A stretch of 32,215 nucleotides of DNA from Mageeibacillus sp. UBA5734 (GTDB taxonomy: Bacteria; Bacillota; Clostridia; Saccharofermentanales; UBA5734), in contig DIGA01000014.1 of the NCBI GenBank assembly GCA_002419365.1, forward strand, positions 1 to 32,215. The letters run 5' to 3'. The first letter of the stretch is position 1; each line of letters begins with the position of its first letter. Positions 7,325-16,004 of the stretch are shown here, piece by piece. The position numbers and the translations under genes were made by a program. Below the pieces are notes generated by a model. That model worked only from the letters and a program-made list of their open reading frames with translations, searched no databases and had not been told where the DNA came from.

Positions 7325-7365
7325 AAAGCCTCCCAGATCTTGGTGTGATCCGGGAGGCTTTTTGT
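7325..7365 (+). terminator. Intrinsic terminator between convergent genes
   Basis: AAAGCCTCCC (7325-7334) pairs with GGGAGGCTTT (7352-7361), and an inner GATC/GATC pair extends the stem. A T run follows. The complement also ends in T-rich sequence, so it can serve both the sda operon and the leftward flavoprotein gene. Confidence 0.9.
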
Positions 7366-7402
7366 AAATTTAAATCAATGGATTCGAGGGGTCAGTGATC
7401 CA

Positions 7403-9421
7403 TCAACCTCTTTTAACGCGGGCCAGCATCTTCATCAGGCCGCCGCCGTTTTCGAGATTGGTGAATCCATAGGCACGGAGCATCTGCACAGCATAGGAGC
7501 TGCGACCACCACTGGCACAGTAGAGGATGAGTTTGCGATCCTTTTTGCCCAATTCATCCATGCGCATTTCCAGTTCATCCAGGGGAATATTGACCGCACC
7601 CGGGTAGGCACCATAAGAAAATTCTTCCACGGACCGGACGTCCACAACCAGGGGCTCATTGGATTCGACCTTTTTCTCTTCAACCACGGTTGCTGCGGCC
7701 TGCTTTTCTTCAGGTCCTCCTTCGCCGAGTTTCTTCGGCTCTGGCGCAGGCAGGACGAGGCGGAAATTGGCCGGGGTCAGAGCGCGGACATAGCCGGACA
7801 GGCTGGCAAAACCACCACTGACATTGATGACCTGCTTGAGACCTGCACCCAGGATCATGCGCAAAGCCTGGTGGCCTTTCTTGCCTGTGCTGTCATAGAC
7901 AATGATCAGCTTGTGGTCCGGCAGCTCAGATAGCCTTTGAGCCAGCAGCTCGAGCGGAATGTTGACGGCACCTTCAACATGGGCTTTCTCGTAGGCGAAC
8001 ACATCCCGGACATCGATCCAGAGAGCACCCTTGTCTTCCAGGTAGGCATCGAGCTCGGAGACGGACAAGGCTGGCGAAAAGCCGGACATGCGGTTCTCTG
8101 CAGCATAAGCGGCCATGTTGATGGCATCATTGGCAGTTCCCAGCGGCGGTGAATAGGCGAAGTCCATGTCCGCCAGATCTGACACAGTCAGTTTGGCTGC
8201 TGCAGCGGTAGCGAGGACATCGAGCCTGCGGTCAGCACCCGCATAACCGGCCGTCTGGCCGCCCAGGATGACACCCGTGTCACGATCGTAGACAACCAGG
8301 ACCGCAACCTGTTCGGATCCCGGATAGTAGGACGTGTGATGCTCCTTGTGTATGACGATTGCATCTGCATTCAAACCTGCAGCCCGGGCAGCCTTCAACG
8401 ACAAACCGGTGATACCGGCGACGGCTTCAAAAACCCGCACGATGGAGGTGCCGGTAGATCCTTTATAAGGATGGTTGCCACCCAGGGCATTTTCGGCCGC
8501 AATACGGCCCTGGCGATTGGCTGGACCGGCCAGCGGAATGCGGACTTTTTTGCCCAGAACGCGGTGTTCGAGCTCGATCATGTCGCCGGCCGCAAAAATA
8601 TTCTCGTCACTGGTTTTCAGGGTCGGATCCACCAGCAGGCCGCCAGCCTCACCGATCGCTAGCCCAGCTTCCTGAGCCAGCTTGAGAGTCGGACGGACAC
8701 CGATCGAGAGCAGAACCATATCGGCATCGATTTTCTGCCCATCGTTGAGCGTGACGTTGTTACGGCCAATCTCAGACACAGCCTTGTTGGTCTGGACATT
8801 GACACCGTAAGCGACCATTTCTTCCTGGATGAATCCAGCGATTTCAGCTTCCATGATCGCCATGACATGAGGCATCATCTCAACGACAGAGACCTTCATG
8901 CCACGCTTAACGAGAGCTTCCGCCATCTCGAGGCCGATGAACCCGCCCCCGACGACGACGGCACTCTTGGGTTTTTTGTTATCAATGAAGGAGGTGATCT
9001 TGTCCATGTCCTCGAGCGTCCAGAGCTGGAATACGTGATCGTGATCGGCACCGGGGATCGGCGGAGCGATCGGACGGCCACCCTGGGCGAGAATCAGCTT
9101 GGTATATTCATATTCTTTCTTCTCGCCGGTGCGGGAATCAACTGCATGGACGATCCGGTTGGCACGATCGATCTCAGTCGCTGTGGTATGGATGTGAACC
9201 GCTGTCTGATATTGGTCGTAGAAGCTCTCCGGGCTCTGCAGGATGAGCTTGGAGCGGTTCTTGATATCGCCGCCAATGTAGTAGGGCAAGCCGCAGTTGG
9301 CAAACGAAATATCCGGGCCCGATTCCAGAATGGTAATCTGGGCATCTGCCGACAGTCTTCTTGCTTTGGCTGCTGCCGTCGCACCTGCCGCAACACCACC
9401 AATGATCACAATTTTCTCCAT
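7403..9421 (-). CDS. CoA-disulfide reductase-like flavoprotein with two rhodanese domains
   Basis: The product is 672 residues. FAD binding is shown by IIGGVAAGATAAAKARR at the N-terminus. The redox cysteine is Cys43 in SFANCGLPYYIGG, the single-Cys type of CoA-disulfide, NADH and polysulfide reductases. A second nucleotide fold is seen in SAVVVGGGFIGLEMAEAL. A rhodanese domain follows from about 450, but its active-site position is Asp510 (VYDSTGKKG) instead of Cys. A charged linker leads to a second rhodanese domain (about 582-672) with an intact loop CASGGRS at Cys635. CoADR-rhodanese fusions with one rhodanese domain are known, so the second copy is less usual. Probable role: NAD(P)H-dependent reduction of CoA-disulfide, polysulfide or related sulfur species. 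GGAGGTCG precedes the ATG. Confidence 0.9.
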   Translation of the reverse strand: MEKIVIIGGVAAGATAAAKARRLSADAQITILESGPDISFANCGLPYYIGGDIKNRSKLILQSPESFYDQYQTAVHIHTTATEIDRANRIVHAVDSRTGEKKEYEYTKLILAQGGRPIAPPIPGADHDHVFQLWTLEDMDKITSFIDNKKPKSAVVVGGGFIGLEMAEALVKRGMKVSVVEMMPHVMAIMEAEIAGFIQEEMVAYGVNVQTNKAVSEIGRNNVTLNDGQKIDADMVLLSIGVRPTLKLAQEAGLAIGEAGGLLVDPTLKTSDENIFAAGDMIELEHRVLGKKVRIPLAGPANRQGRIAAENALGGNHPYKGSTGTSIVRVFEAVAGITGLSLKAARAAGLNADAIVIHKEHHTSYYPGSEQVAVLVVYDRDTGVILGGQTAGYAGADRRLDVLATAAAAKLTVSDLADMDFAYSPPLGTANDAINMAAYAAENRMSGFSPALSVSELDAYLEDKGALWIDVRDVFAYEKAHVEGAVNIPLELLAQRLSELPDHKLIIVYDSTGKKGHQALRMILGAGLKQVINVSGGFASLSGYVRALTPANFRLVLPAPEPKKLGEGGPEEKQAAATVVEEKKVESNEPLVVDVRSVEEFSYGAYPGAVNIPLDELEMRMDELGKKDRKLILYCASGGRSSYAVQMLRAYGFTNLENGGGLMKMLARVKRG

Positions 9422-9460
9422 AACACGACCTCCATCAAAATAGATTGATCAATTTCTGAC

Positions 9461-9493
9461 CCGGTTCCCATGTGCATCCATGGTGTGAACCGG
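9461..9493 (-). promoter_or_regulatory. Long hairpin in the 5' leader of the flavoprotein gene
   Basis: CCGGTTC (9461-9467) pairs with GAACCGG (9487-9493) and CCATG (9468-9472) with CATGG (9479-9483), with a 3-base bulge and a 6-base loop. It lies 40 bases before the flavoprotein start. No T run follows on the leftward strand, so it may stabilise or control the mRNA instead of ending it. Confidence 0.5.
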
Positions 9494-9594
9494 AAGCATT
9501 TGCTTGTTCGAAAACGTTTGGGCTGTTTTCTCAACGCGCTCATCTTATCAATTCTTTTTCAGAAGATATGTAATAGAAGCACACTTCTTGCGGA

Positions 9595-9603
9595 TGTTAT
9601 AAT
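9595..9603 (+). promoter_or_regulatory. Extended -10 promoter for the DUF697 / AraC genes
   Basis: TGTTATAAT is a perfect extended -10 element (TG, one base, TATAAT) 33 bases before the next start codon. I see no good -35 hexamer, which such promoters can do without. Confidence 0.6.
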
Positions 9604-9636
9604 TTGATCTAAGGTCTGATCGCCTGGAGGATGTCG

Positions 9637-10695
9637 ATGGAACAGTCTGAAAAAGAAGAACGTCCAGAATACCGGGACAGCCTGGAGCAAAATCCTAAAC
9701 ATGCGTTGGTTTTTGACAAAAAGCCTTACCGGAACCTCATACTCATGGTTGTAATGGTTTTGCTGGTCTCATTTATGATCACACTGGTCAATCAAGCGAC
9801 CCAGCTCGTCTACCTGGCTTCTCAAGTTCATCCAGTCTTTGGCCAGGGCTTGCTCTGGTTTTTCATCCTGTTGGCACTGGCGACAGTCATCTGGACCATC
9901 GTCCTGTTGTCGAGTCTCGAGAAGCCCCTGCCCCTGCCTGATGAAAACGACCCGACAGCTCGTACACGCTATTTGGCTAAACTGAAAAAACGGCTGGGCA
10001 ACAATCGTTTCCTCCGGACGTCTGGTTTCGAATGGACACCAGACAAGTCGGACGAGGACTCGATCCAGTCAGCACTACAGGTCCTCGACGCCGAAAGTCT
10101 GTCCATCATCCGGCGCCAGGCGACTACGGTTTTTGTGACAACGGCGGTTTCCCAGAATGGTTCGCTCGACAGTCTGTTTGTCTTAGTCACTGCGTTCAAA
10201 CTCGTCTGGCAGATCACCCTGCTCTATCACCAGCGTCCGTCCATCCGCGACCTGGTCAAGCTATACACCAATATTTTTGCAACGGTTTTGCTGACCCGCC
10301 AGATTGATGATCTCGACCTGATTGCCGAACAGTTGGAGCCTGCCCTGACGACACTGTTTGGCGGTTCTGTCAGCACCCTGGTCCCGGGAGCAAGCTATGT
10401 CGTCTCGTTTGTTGCTGATTCGATTTTCGAAGGCAGCCTGAATGCGTTGCTGATGCTGCGCATCGGCTTCATCGCCCAGCAATACTGCCATAGCACCACC
10501 CGGACCGAGCCCCGGACCATCAGCCGGACCGCCTCTGTCCAGGCTCTCAAGCTGCTGGGCACCATCGTCAGTGAAAATTCCCTGCGCATCTCCCAGGCGA
10601 TTCTCAAGGCTGTCAAAAACGCCAGCGTCCATTCTTTCCAGCAGGGCAAGGGCAAAGTCACGGGCGTCATGAGCCGATTGTTCCGCAGGGGCTGA
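9637..10695 (+). CDS. DUF697 (YcjF-like) membrane protein
   Basis: The product is 352 residues when begun at ATG 9637, which has GGAGG 6 bases upstream. ATG 9631 would directly abut that site. Two transmembrane helices occur at about 30-52 and 68-92. After a charged soluble stretch comes a DUF697-type domain (about 160-300) with helix-rich segments such as TTAVSQNGSLDSLFVLVTAFKL cut into hydrophobic blocks, ending in a basic tail. DUF697 domains often accompany dynamin- or Era-like GTPases, but no GTPase gene lies nearby. The function is unknown. The AraC regulator starts 3 bases after its stop, so the two are probably co-transcribed. Confidence 0.65.
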   Translation: MEQSEKEERPEYRDSLEQNPKHALVFDKKPYRNLILMVVMVLLVSFMITLVNQATQLVYLASQVHPVFGQGLLWFFILLALATVIWTIVLLSSLEKPLPLPDENDPTARTRYLAKLKKRLGNNRFLRTSGFEWTPDKSDEDSIQSALQVLDAESLSIIRRQATTVFVTTAVSQNGSLDSLFVLVTAFKLVWQITLLYHQRPSIRDLVKLYTNIFATVLLTRQIDDLDLIAEQLEPALTTLFGGSVSTLVPGASYVVSFVADSIFEGSLNALLMLRIGFIAQQYCHSTTRTEPRTISRTASVQALKLLGTIVSENSLRISQAILKAVKNASVHSFQQGKGKVTGVMSRLFRRG

Positions 10696-10698
10696 CGG

Positions 10699-11961
10699 AT
10701 GCGCGAGCTTATCGATTTGGAGAGAGCCAATATTGAGCAGTTGCTTGGCCTGCGGACGTATCTTCTGGCTGTCCCTGTTACCGAGCTCCAGAAGCATTTG
10801 AACTGGCAAAATCCCGCTTTTTCGACACCACATATCCTGGAAGAACAGATTGCCGGGATGCAGCCGGGTGATTTATATCAGTTGACAGATCCTTTCAACT
10901 GCCAATATCTGGCACTGTGTATCAGGGATGAGGTTTTGCTCTGCGGGCCGTATTTGAATGGATTGCCTGACAAAAGCCAGATTCATTCCCTTTTGGTCGC
11001 TAATCAGCTGGATTACAGTCAGCAGAGTGCTTTGCAGAATTATTTGAATTTCATCCCGGTCAGTGAAGATCTGCCACTCTTTACGGCTATGCAAATCCTC
11101 TTCAGGGCGATCGAAGGTCCGAAGGCTCATGTCCACTACCAGCATTTCCACCATTTGCCTATTGCAGCCGCGTCTCTTTCCTATCCGCCCAAGGAGGGCC
11201 AGACAGCCAATCTGCAATTGATTGAGAACAGCTATGTTCTGGAGGATAAAATGTTGACCGCTGTCTCGCATGGCAACAGTCGGGAAGCACTGGAGCAGCT
11301 TTCAGAGCTCATGCGCACGGGTGCCCGTCATATCCGGACCGGGGAACGGTTGCGCGATGAACGCAACCTCTGTTTTGTTCTGGGTGCCTTGTTGCGCAAG
11401 ACAGCCCAGCAAGCAGGCGTCCATCCGGTCTACCTCGACGCCCTGTCAGGTGATTTTGCCCGCCAGATCGAACAGTGCCGGACGGTCCAGGAAATCAACC
11501 GGTTACGGGTGCGCATGGTCAGATCTTACAGTGAACGAGTGAATCGCCTGCAGAACAAGACCGATTCCCTGCTGGTCCGCAAGGCTCTGAATTACATTCA
11601 GCTGAATCTCACCGCGAGTCTCAGTGTTGAGGACATTGCAGCCGAGATTGGCTGTTCGCCCAATTACCTTTCCACCGTATTCAACCAGGAGCTCCATCAA
11701 TCGATCACAACCTACATCCATGAGCATCGTCTGGGCGAAGCAGCCGACCTGCTGCGCAAAACCAATCTGAGCATCCAGAGCATCGCGGCCTATGTCGGCT
11801 ATACAGATACCAATTATTTCTCGCGTCTGTTTCGCCACCACTACCAGATGACTCCGACTGCCTATCGCAAAAATTCAGGCCGGACCGTCCATGAACAGTC
11901 CAGCCTGAATGCTGTTGGTGATGATATTCTGGAATCCAGCGATCAGAGCCAGTCGCCGTAG
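10699..11961 (+). CDS. AraC family transcriptional regulator
   Basis: The product is 420 residues, longer than most family members. The first 270 residues form an unassigned sensor region with alternating helices. The C-terminal DNA-binding part has two helix-turn-helix units: one around IAAEIGCSPNYLSTVFN and one around SIAAYVGYTDTNYFSRLF, followed by the usual MTPTAYRK end. A polar tail of about 28 residues extends beyond it. It follows the DUF697 gene with a 3-base gap and its 3' end overlaps the convergent isomerase gene by 19 bases. Its likely targets are the adjoining oxidoreductase, isomerase and aldo/keto reductase genes. Ligand unknown. Confidence 0.88.
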   Translation: MRELIDLERANIEQLLGLRTYLLAVPVTELQKHLNWQNPAFSTPHILEEQIAGMQPGDLYQLTDPFNCQYLALCIRDEVLLCGPYLNGLPDKSQIHSLLVANQLDYSQQSALQNYLNFIPVSEDLPLFTAMQILFRAIEGPKAHVHYQHFHHLPIAAASLSYPPKEGQTANLQLIENSYVLEDKMLTAVSHGNSREALEQLSELMRTGARHIRTGERLRDERNLCFVLGALLRKTAQQAGVHPVYLDALSGDFARQIEQCRTVQEINRLRVRMVRSYSERVNRLQNKTDSLLVRKALNYIQLNLTASLSVEDIAAEIGCSPNYLSTVFNQELHQSITTYIHEHRLGEAADLLRKTNLSIQSIAAYVGYTDTNYFSRLFRHHYQMTPTAYRKNSGRTVHEQSSLNAVGDDILESSDQSQSP

Positions 11962-12800
11962 CCCAGTTTGCGCAGATTGTCTGCTGAAATCCTAAGGCTC
12001 TCAAAGGGATCACGACCGTATGTCGAATCTTGTTCGACAAAAAAGTACTTGGCTCCGCATGCCAGGCCAGTATCGATGATGGCCTTGAAATCCAGGTTCC
12101 CTTCGCCAACTTCGGCGAATTCGATCAAACCGAGGAATCCTTGCATGAAACCCGGGAGATCACCTTTGGCCAGTGGGCTGGCATCGAGCTTGGCGATGCG
12201 GAAATCCTTCAGGTGCAGCAGCTTGACACGACCTTCATACTGTTTGATGATTTTCAACGGTTCTTCACCGCCGCGCTGAATCCAGTGGACATCGAGCTCA
12301 AAGCCCATCCGGGTGGCATGATTCTTGATGATGTCCAGGACATACTCGCCATCCATCTTCATGAATTCGATGTGGTGGTTGTGGTAATACAGGTCAATCC
12401 CGTGCTCGGACAGGCGCTGGGCCACGGCTTCACACTTCTGGGCGAACTCCACGACCAGGTCTTTGCTTTCGATCAGGTTGAACGGGATGATCCCGATGCG
12501 CAGAAAGTTGCAGTCCAAAAACTTGCAGTCATCCACGATCTTGTCAAAGTCGGTCGTCAGCGATTCTGTCCCCATACCCGGCATCAGCTCCAGATGAGCC
12601 GACATCGCCGAGACATCGATCGAGAAATCCGCACAAGCCCGTTTGAGCTCCGTCAGGCTGTCTCGATCTGTCGGGATCTGTGAGACCTCGACACTGTGGT
12701 AACCGATTTCTGCCAGTTGGCGCATTGATTCATAGACGCCTAGCTCTTTGATTTTGTCTTTGATGGTCGACAGTTGGACGCCAATTTTTCCTTGTGCCAT
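11943..12800 (-). CDS. Sugar phosphate isomerase/epimerase (IolE-like TIM barrel)
   Basis: The product is 285 residues from ATG 12800, with AAAGAGG 7 bases upstream. TTG 12806 is a weaker alternative. The sequence fits the AP-endonuclease-2/xylose-isomerase-like barrel: an N-terminal strand KIGVQLSTI, the EIGYHSVEVSQ helix region, LYYHNHHIEF with its metal-site histidines, GFELDVHWIQRGG and the RVKLLHLKDF strand with a conserved H-x-K-D. Such proteins act on inositol- or keto-sugar derivatives together with Gfo/Idh dehydrogenases. Here the dehydrogenase gene lies immediately upstream, its stop 2 bases before this start. Substrate cannot be read from sequence. Confidence 0.87.
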   Translation of the reverse strand: MAQGKIGVQLSTIKDKIKELGVYESMRQLAEIGYHSVEVSQIPTDRDSLTELKRACADFSIDVSAMSAHLELMPGMGTESLTTDFDKIVDDCKFLDCNFLRIGIIPFNLIESKDLVVEFAQKCEAVAQRLSEHGIDLYYHNHHIEFMKMDGEYVLDIIKNHATRMGFELDVHWIQRGGEEPLKIIKQYEGRVKLLHLKDFRIAKLDASPLAKGDLPGFMQGFLGLIEFAEVGEGNLDFKAIIDTGLACGAKYFFVEQDSTYGRDPFESLRISADNLRKLGYGDWL

Positions 12801-12802
12801 GC

Positions 12803-13957
12803 TCAACCTCTTTCCTTTTCTGCAGCAACGCGCTTGTTGAGTTCTGCCAGGTAGAGATCCTCGTCAACCGGCAGTTCGACGCGATGGCCGACGAACGCGG
12901 ACATGTGCATCGCATTGGCCAGCTGGACACTGCGGATGCCATCGGAACCGGGGGCCAGCAGCGGTGTTCCATCGAGAATGTTGGCTGCGAAGTTTTCGAA
13001 AACCAGCGGATGCTGTTCCAGCGGATGCTGGGTGTTTTCAAAGCTGTATTCACTGACTTCGTATTTGTCGACCTTTTTGCCCATGAAGAGATTGGCAACA
13101 TCCTCAACCGTCATTTCACGGTTGATTTCATTTTCGGTCTTGCTCAGGATACGGACGGTTGCTTTTTTGCTGCCTTCGACGACAATTTTGCCTTTGTCAC
13201 CCAGGATTTCGAAGCGGTCGGTGCCAAGCAGGTCATGGGTGCAGGTGACGAAAACGCCGCTGGCCCCATTGGCGTATTCGGTCAGGGCGATGACGTCGTC
13301 TTCGACGGCGATGTCGCGCTGGAAACCAAACTTGAGCTGGGAAGTCACGGCCGTCGGCATGCCACAGATCCACTGCCACAGGTCGAGCTGGTGCGGCGCC
13401 TGGTTGACGAGCACGCCACCACCTTCGCCACCCCAGGTAGCACGCCAGGCGCTCTGGTTGTAGTACGCCTGCGGACGCCACCAGGTGGTGATCATCCAGG
13501 TGGTGCGGCGGATATTGCCGATCTCGCCGCTGGCGACGATCTCCTTGAGCCGCTGGTAGAGCGGATTGGTGCGCTGGTTGAACATCATGCCAAAGGTCAG
13601 TTCCGGGCGAGTGGCCGCATAGTCGAGCAGCTCGGTGACCTGCTTGCTGTAGACGCCAGCCGGTTTTTCCAGCAGGGCATGGATGTTGCGCTTCAGGGCC
13701 TCGATGCCCATTTCCGGATGCAGGTAATGCGGGACGGTGGTGCAGACAGCATCGACCAGGCCACTTTCGAGCAAATCGATGTAATTGTCAAAAAAAGGAA
13801 CATTGGGGTATTTTTCCGCACACAGTGTCTTTTTCTTGGGATCAATGTCACACAGAGCGGCGAGCTCCGTGTTGCCGACCTTGCCGGCGATCAGGAAATT
13901 GGCATACATGCCACCCTCTGCACCGACTCCGATGATCCCCATTCTGACTTTTTTCAT
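12803..13957 (-). CDS. Gfo/Idh/MocA family oxidoreductase
   Basis: The product is 384 residues from ATG 13957, which has AAAGGAGAATT upstream. A more distant in-frame ATG at 14002 lacks a ribosome site. The Rossmann motif is GIIGVGAEGG, and the family EKPAG motif carrying the catalytic lysine is in HALLEKPAG. The C-terminal alpha/beta domain includes GGEGGGVLVNQAPHQLDLWQ, with the usual histidine region. The enzyme probably oxidises or reduces a cyclitol or sugar with NAD(P). It forms a two-gene operon with the IolE-like gene. The divergent aldo/keto reductase on the other side suggests one small catabolic locus. Confidence 0.92.
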   Translation of the reverse strand: MKKVRMGIIGVGAEGGMYANFLIAGKVGNTELAALCDIDPKKKTLCAEKYPNVPFFDNYIDLLESGLVDAVCTTVPHYLHPEMGIEALKRNIHALLEKPAGVYSKQVTELLDYAATRPELTFGMMFNQRTNPLYQRLKEIVASGEIGNIRRTTWMITTWWRPQAYYNQSAWRATWGGEGGGVLVNQAPHQLDLWQWICGMPTAVTSQLKFGFQRDIAVEDDVIALTEYANGASGVFVTCTHDLLGTDRFEILGDKGKIVVEGSKKATVRILSKTENEINREMTVEDVANLFMGKKVDKYEVSEYSFENTQHPLEQHPLVFENFAANILDGTPLLAPGSDGIRSVQLANAMHMSAFVGHRVELPVDEDLYLAELNKRVAAEKERG

Positions 13958-14067
13958 CTCGAATTCTCCTTTCGGCTTGGCCGTCCCGCTGATTGACTTC
14001 ATCGTAACGATGGAATCTTGTTATACTTTTAATGATAGCAATTGCTCTCAAGTGACGTTAGCATTAT

Positions 14068-14085
14068 TGTACGATCTTTAGTACA
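14068..14085. promoter_or_regulatory. Inverted repeat in divergent promoter region
   Basis: TGTAC (14068-14072) and GTACA (14081-14085) are inverted arms with an 8-base spacer, midway between the divergent Gfo/Idh and aldo/keto reductase genes. It is short, so only a weak operator candidate, perhaps for the nearby AraC protein. Confidence 0.25.
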
Positions 14086-14173
14086 TTTCTAAGGCAGCCG
14101 ATTCACTAACCATCTTGTGATAAACTGATGATAGTTACAGCGATCTGCAGATCCCGTTTTCAGGAGGTCAGCC

Positions 14174-15046
14174 ATGCGCACATTCAAATTGGGCCGCACT
14201 GGGCTAGAGGTCACACCCGTCGTCTATGGTGCGATCATTCATATGAATGAGCCACAGGAAACAGCCAACGCTCTCGTCGCCTCAGCCATTGACCGCGAGG
14301 TCAATTATTTCGATGTCGCCCCATCTTACCAGGACGCCGAGGTCCTGCTCGGACCCGCCCTGGAGCCGTATCGCAGCAAGGTCCATCTGGCTTGCAAAAC
14401 AGGCGAACGGACCGCGGAAGGTTCCCGGCGCGAGCTGCTGGCCTCGCTCAAGAATCTGCGCACCGATCATTTTGACGTCTACCAGTTCCACGCCCTGACG
14501 ACCGAGCAAGATCTCGAGACCGTCTTTGCCCCAGGTGGTGCGATGGAGACCTTTTTGTGGGCTAAAAAGGAAGGCCTGATCCGCAACATCGGCTTCTCTG
14601 CCCATTCGGAGAAAATCGCCCTCCAGGCCATGGACATGTATGATTTCGACACCGTCCTCTTCCCGATGTATTGGGCCATGGGCCTGAACACCGGCTGGGG
14701 CAACCAGATCGCCGAACGCGTCCGCCAAAGCGGAGCTGGCCTGCTGGCCATGAAAACCCTGATTCTGCGCAGCTGGCTGCCGGACGAAGAGAAGACCTAT
14801 CCCAAATCCTGGTGCAAGCCAATCGCGGGCGACGATCGCCTGGCCATTGCGGCCATGAAATACGGTCTGGCCAAAGGTGCTGCCACCCTGGTGCCACCGG
14901 GCAATAGCGAGCATTTCCAGTTCATGCTCGACCACATCGACGAGTGCCTCGACCATCCCTTGAATGACAGCGATCTTAGCTTGCTTCGGCAGCAAGCAGA
15001 AAAGGTCAAGGACTATCCGATTTTCCAGGAACACTCGCATCATTGA
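14174..15046 (+). CDS. Aldo/keto reductase
   Basis: The product is 290 residues, beginning at ATG 14174 behind CAGGAGGTC. The catalytic tetrad is visible: Asp47 in NYFDVAPSY, Tyr52, Lys75 in HLACKTGER and His106 in VYQFHAL. The sequence follows the (beta/alpha)8 plan, with an N-terminal hairpin (FKLGRTGLEVTPVVYG) and a C-terminal cofactor segment around ATLVPPGNSEHF. It should reduce or oxidise a sugar-type carbonyl with NAD(P)H. It is divergent from the Gfo/Idh-IolE pair and lies directly before the ferritin-like gene. Confidence 0.93.
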   Translation: MRTFKLGRTGLEVTPVVYGAIIHMNEPQETANALVASAIDREVNYFDVAPSYQDAEVLLGPALEPYRSKVHLACKTGERTAEGSRRELLASLKNLRTDHFDVYQFHALTTEQDLETVFAPGGAMETFLWAKKEGLIRNIGFSAHSEKIALQAMDMYDFDTVLFPMYWAMGLNTGWGNQIAERVRQSGAGLLAMKTLILRSWLPDEEKTYPKSWCKPIAGDDRLAIAAMKYGLAKGAATLVPPGNSEHFQFMLDHIDECLDHPLNDSDLSLLRQQAEKVKDYPIFQEHSHH

Positions 15047-15100
15047 GGCAGACCCCATTTCAATGCAGCTTAGCGCCAAGCTATTCAGGAGGTAGTGCAT

Positions 15101-15583
15101 ATGCGACTCATGGATCAAGCCATTCAGCTGGAAATCGATGGTGACCAGTATTATCATCAGCAGGCCAAGCTCAACCAGGGCACCCCACTCGAGACCGTCT
15201 TCATCTTGCTGGCCAAGGCAGAGATCAAGCATCTGGAACTCTTGCGCCAGATGGATCAGGGTTCCTATCCAGGCGTGGATGGCGATCCGTCAAAAGATGC
15301 CAGAGACCTTTTCAGTACCCTGGGCGAATTCAAAGTGGACCCCGGTTATCTGGCTGACCAGCTCGAGGTTTATCGTGCAGCCAAGGAAATCGAGCTCAAA
15401 TCCATCGAGCTTTATCAATCCATGCACAAAGCTGCCACCCAGGCAGACGAAAAGAAGCTTCTGTTGTATTTAGTCAAACAGGAACAAAGCCATTATGATT
15501 TGTTCGAAAACCTGGAAACACTGCTGGAACGCCCCACGAGCTGGGTGGAGTCGGCAGAATTCGGCAATCGCGAAGAGTACTGA
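15101..15583 (+). CDS. Ferritin-like di-iron protein (rubrerythrin type, no rubredoxin tail)
   Basis: The product is 160 residues from ATG 15101, with AGGAGGT 7 bases upstream. A GTG at 15095 is in frame but too close. The four-helix bundle ligands are in place: Glu11 (helix A), Glu41-x-x-His44 (helix B), Glu97 (helix C) and Glu128-x-x-His131 (helix D). No rubredoxin-like CxxC pairs follow, so it is an erythrin-type protein. Likely role: peroxide reduction or iron handling in an anaerobe. It follows the aldo/keto reductase by 54 bases and could share its transcript. Confidence 0.85.
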   Translation: MRLMDQAIQLEIDGDQYYHQQAKLNQGTPLETVFILLAKAEIKHLELLRQMDQGSYPGVDGDPSKDARDLFSTLGEFKVDPGYLADQLEVYRAAKEIELKSIELYQSMHKAATQADEKKLLLYLVKQEQSHYDLFENLETLLERPTSWVESAEFGNREEY

Positions 15584-15719
15584 GAGTTTACGGTCTGCAT
15601 GACATTCAAGATATCCCGCAGATAGTAGAAAAATCACCGGTCGTCTGACTGTCGAACAGCATGTAGCAGGCCAGGTAACTGATATCATGCTTTTCACAAA
15701 AAACCTATGGCATAGTTCA

Positions 15720-16004
15720 TCAGACTTGGATGACGACAGCATCACTATCCTTGGGGACATCTTCAATTCGGTAGTGCTTCACTTCAATGTCTTTGATATC
15801 GTGATCTTTCAGCCGTTTTTTGAATGCCGAAGCGCCGAGGGCACTGCTGCCCATTCCTGCATCACAGGCAAACGAGATTTTCTTGTATTTGGAAACTGAT
15901 ACGCCAGCAGCAGGATTCTCAGAATAACCAAGAGTGATTTTTTTACCTTCAGGCTGATTTGACAACATTATTTGCTGCCAGGATTGCAGGTCCGATAAAT
16001 GCAT
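15720..16004 (-). pseudogene. Mannitol PTS EIIB domain remnant
   Basis: The frame encodes the phosphotransfer domain of a mannitol-type EIICB: KKISFACDAGMGSSALGAS with the phosphorylated cysteine (Cys47 of this frame), then EVKHYRIEDVPKDSDAVVI. The domain stops at once after VVIQV. In the next frame SLMNYA continues, which resembles the expected H-x-S-L-x-x-R/N-A segment, so a frameshift is likely there. Its first 17 or so residues are out-of-frame EIIC sequence. Only the part from about 15950 leftward is real EIIB. It is a decayed piece of mtlA. Confidence 0.8.

Noticed and set aside
9505..9530. Possible CcpA catabolite site around AAACGTTTTCG
   Set aside because: The two leading consensus bases and the final one do not match. 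The core alone is too common.
15067..15082. Small hairpin AGCTT/AAGCT between the aldo/keto reductase and ferritin-like genes as a terminator
   Set aside because: The stem is only 5 bp and no T run follows.
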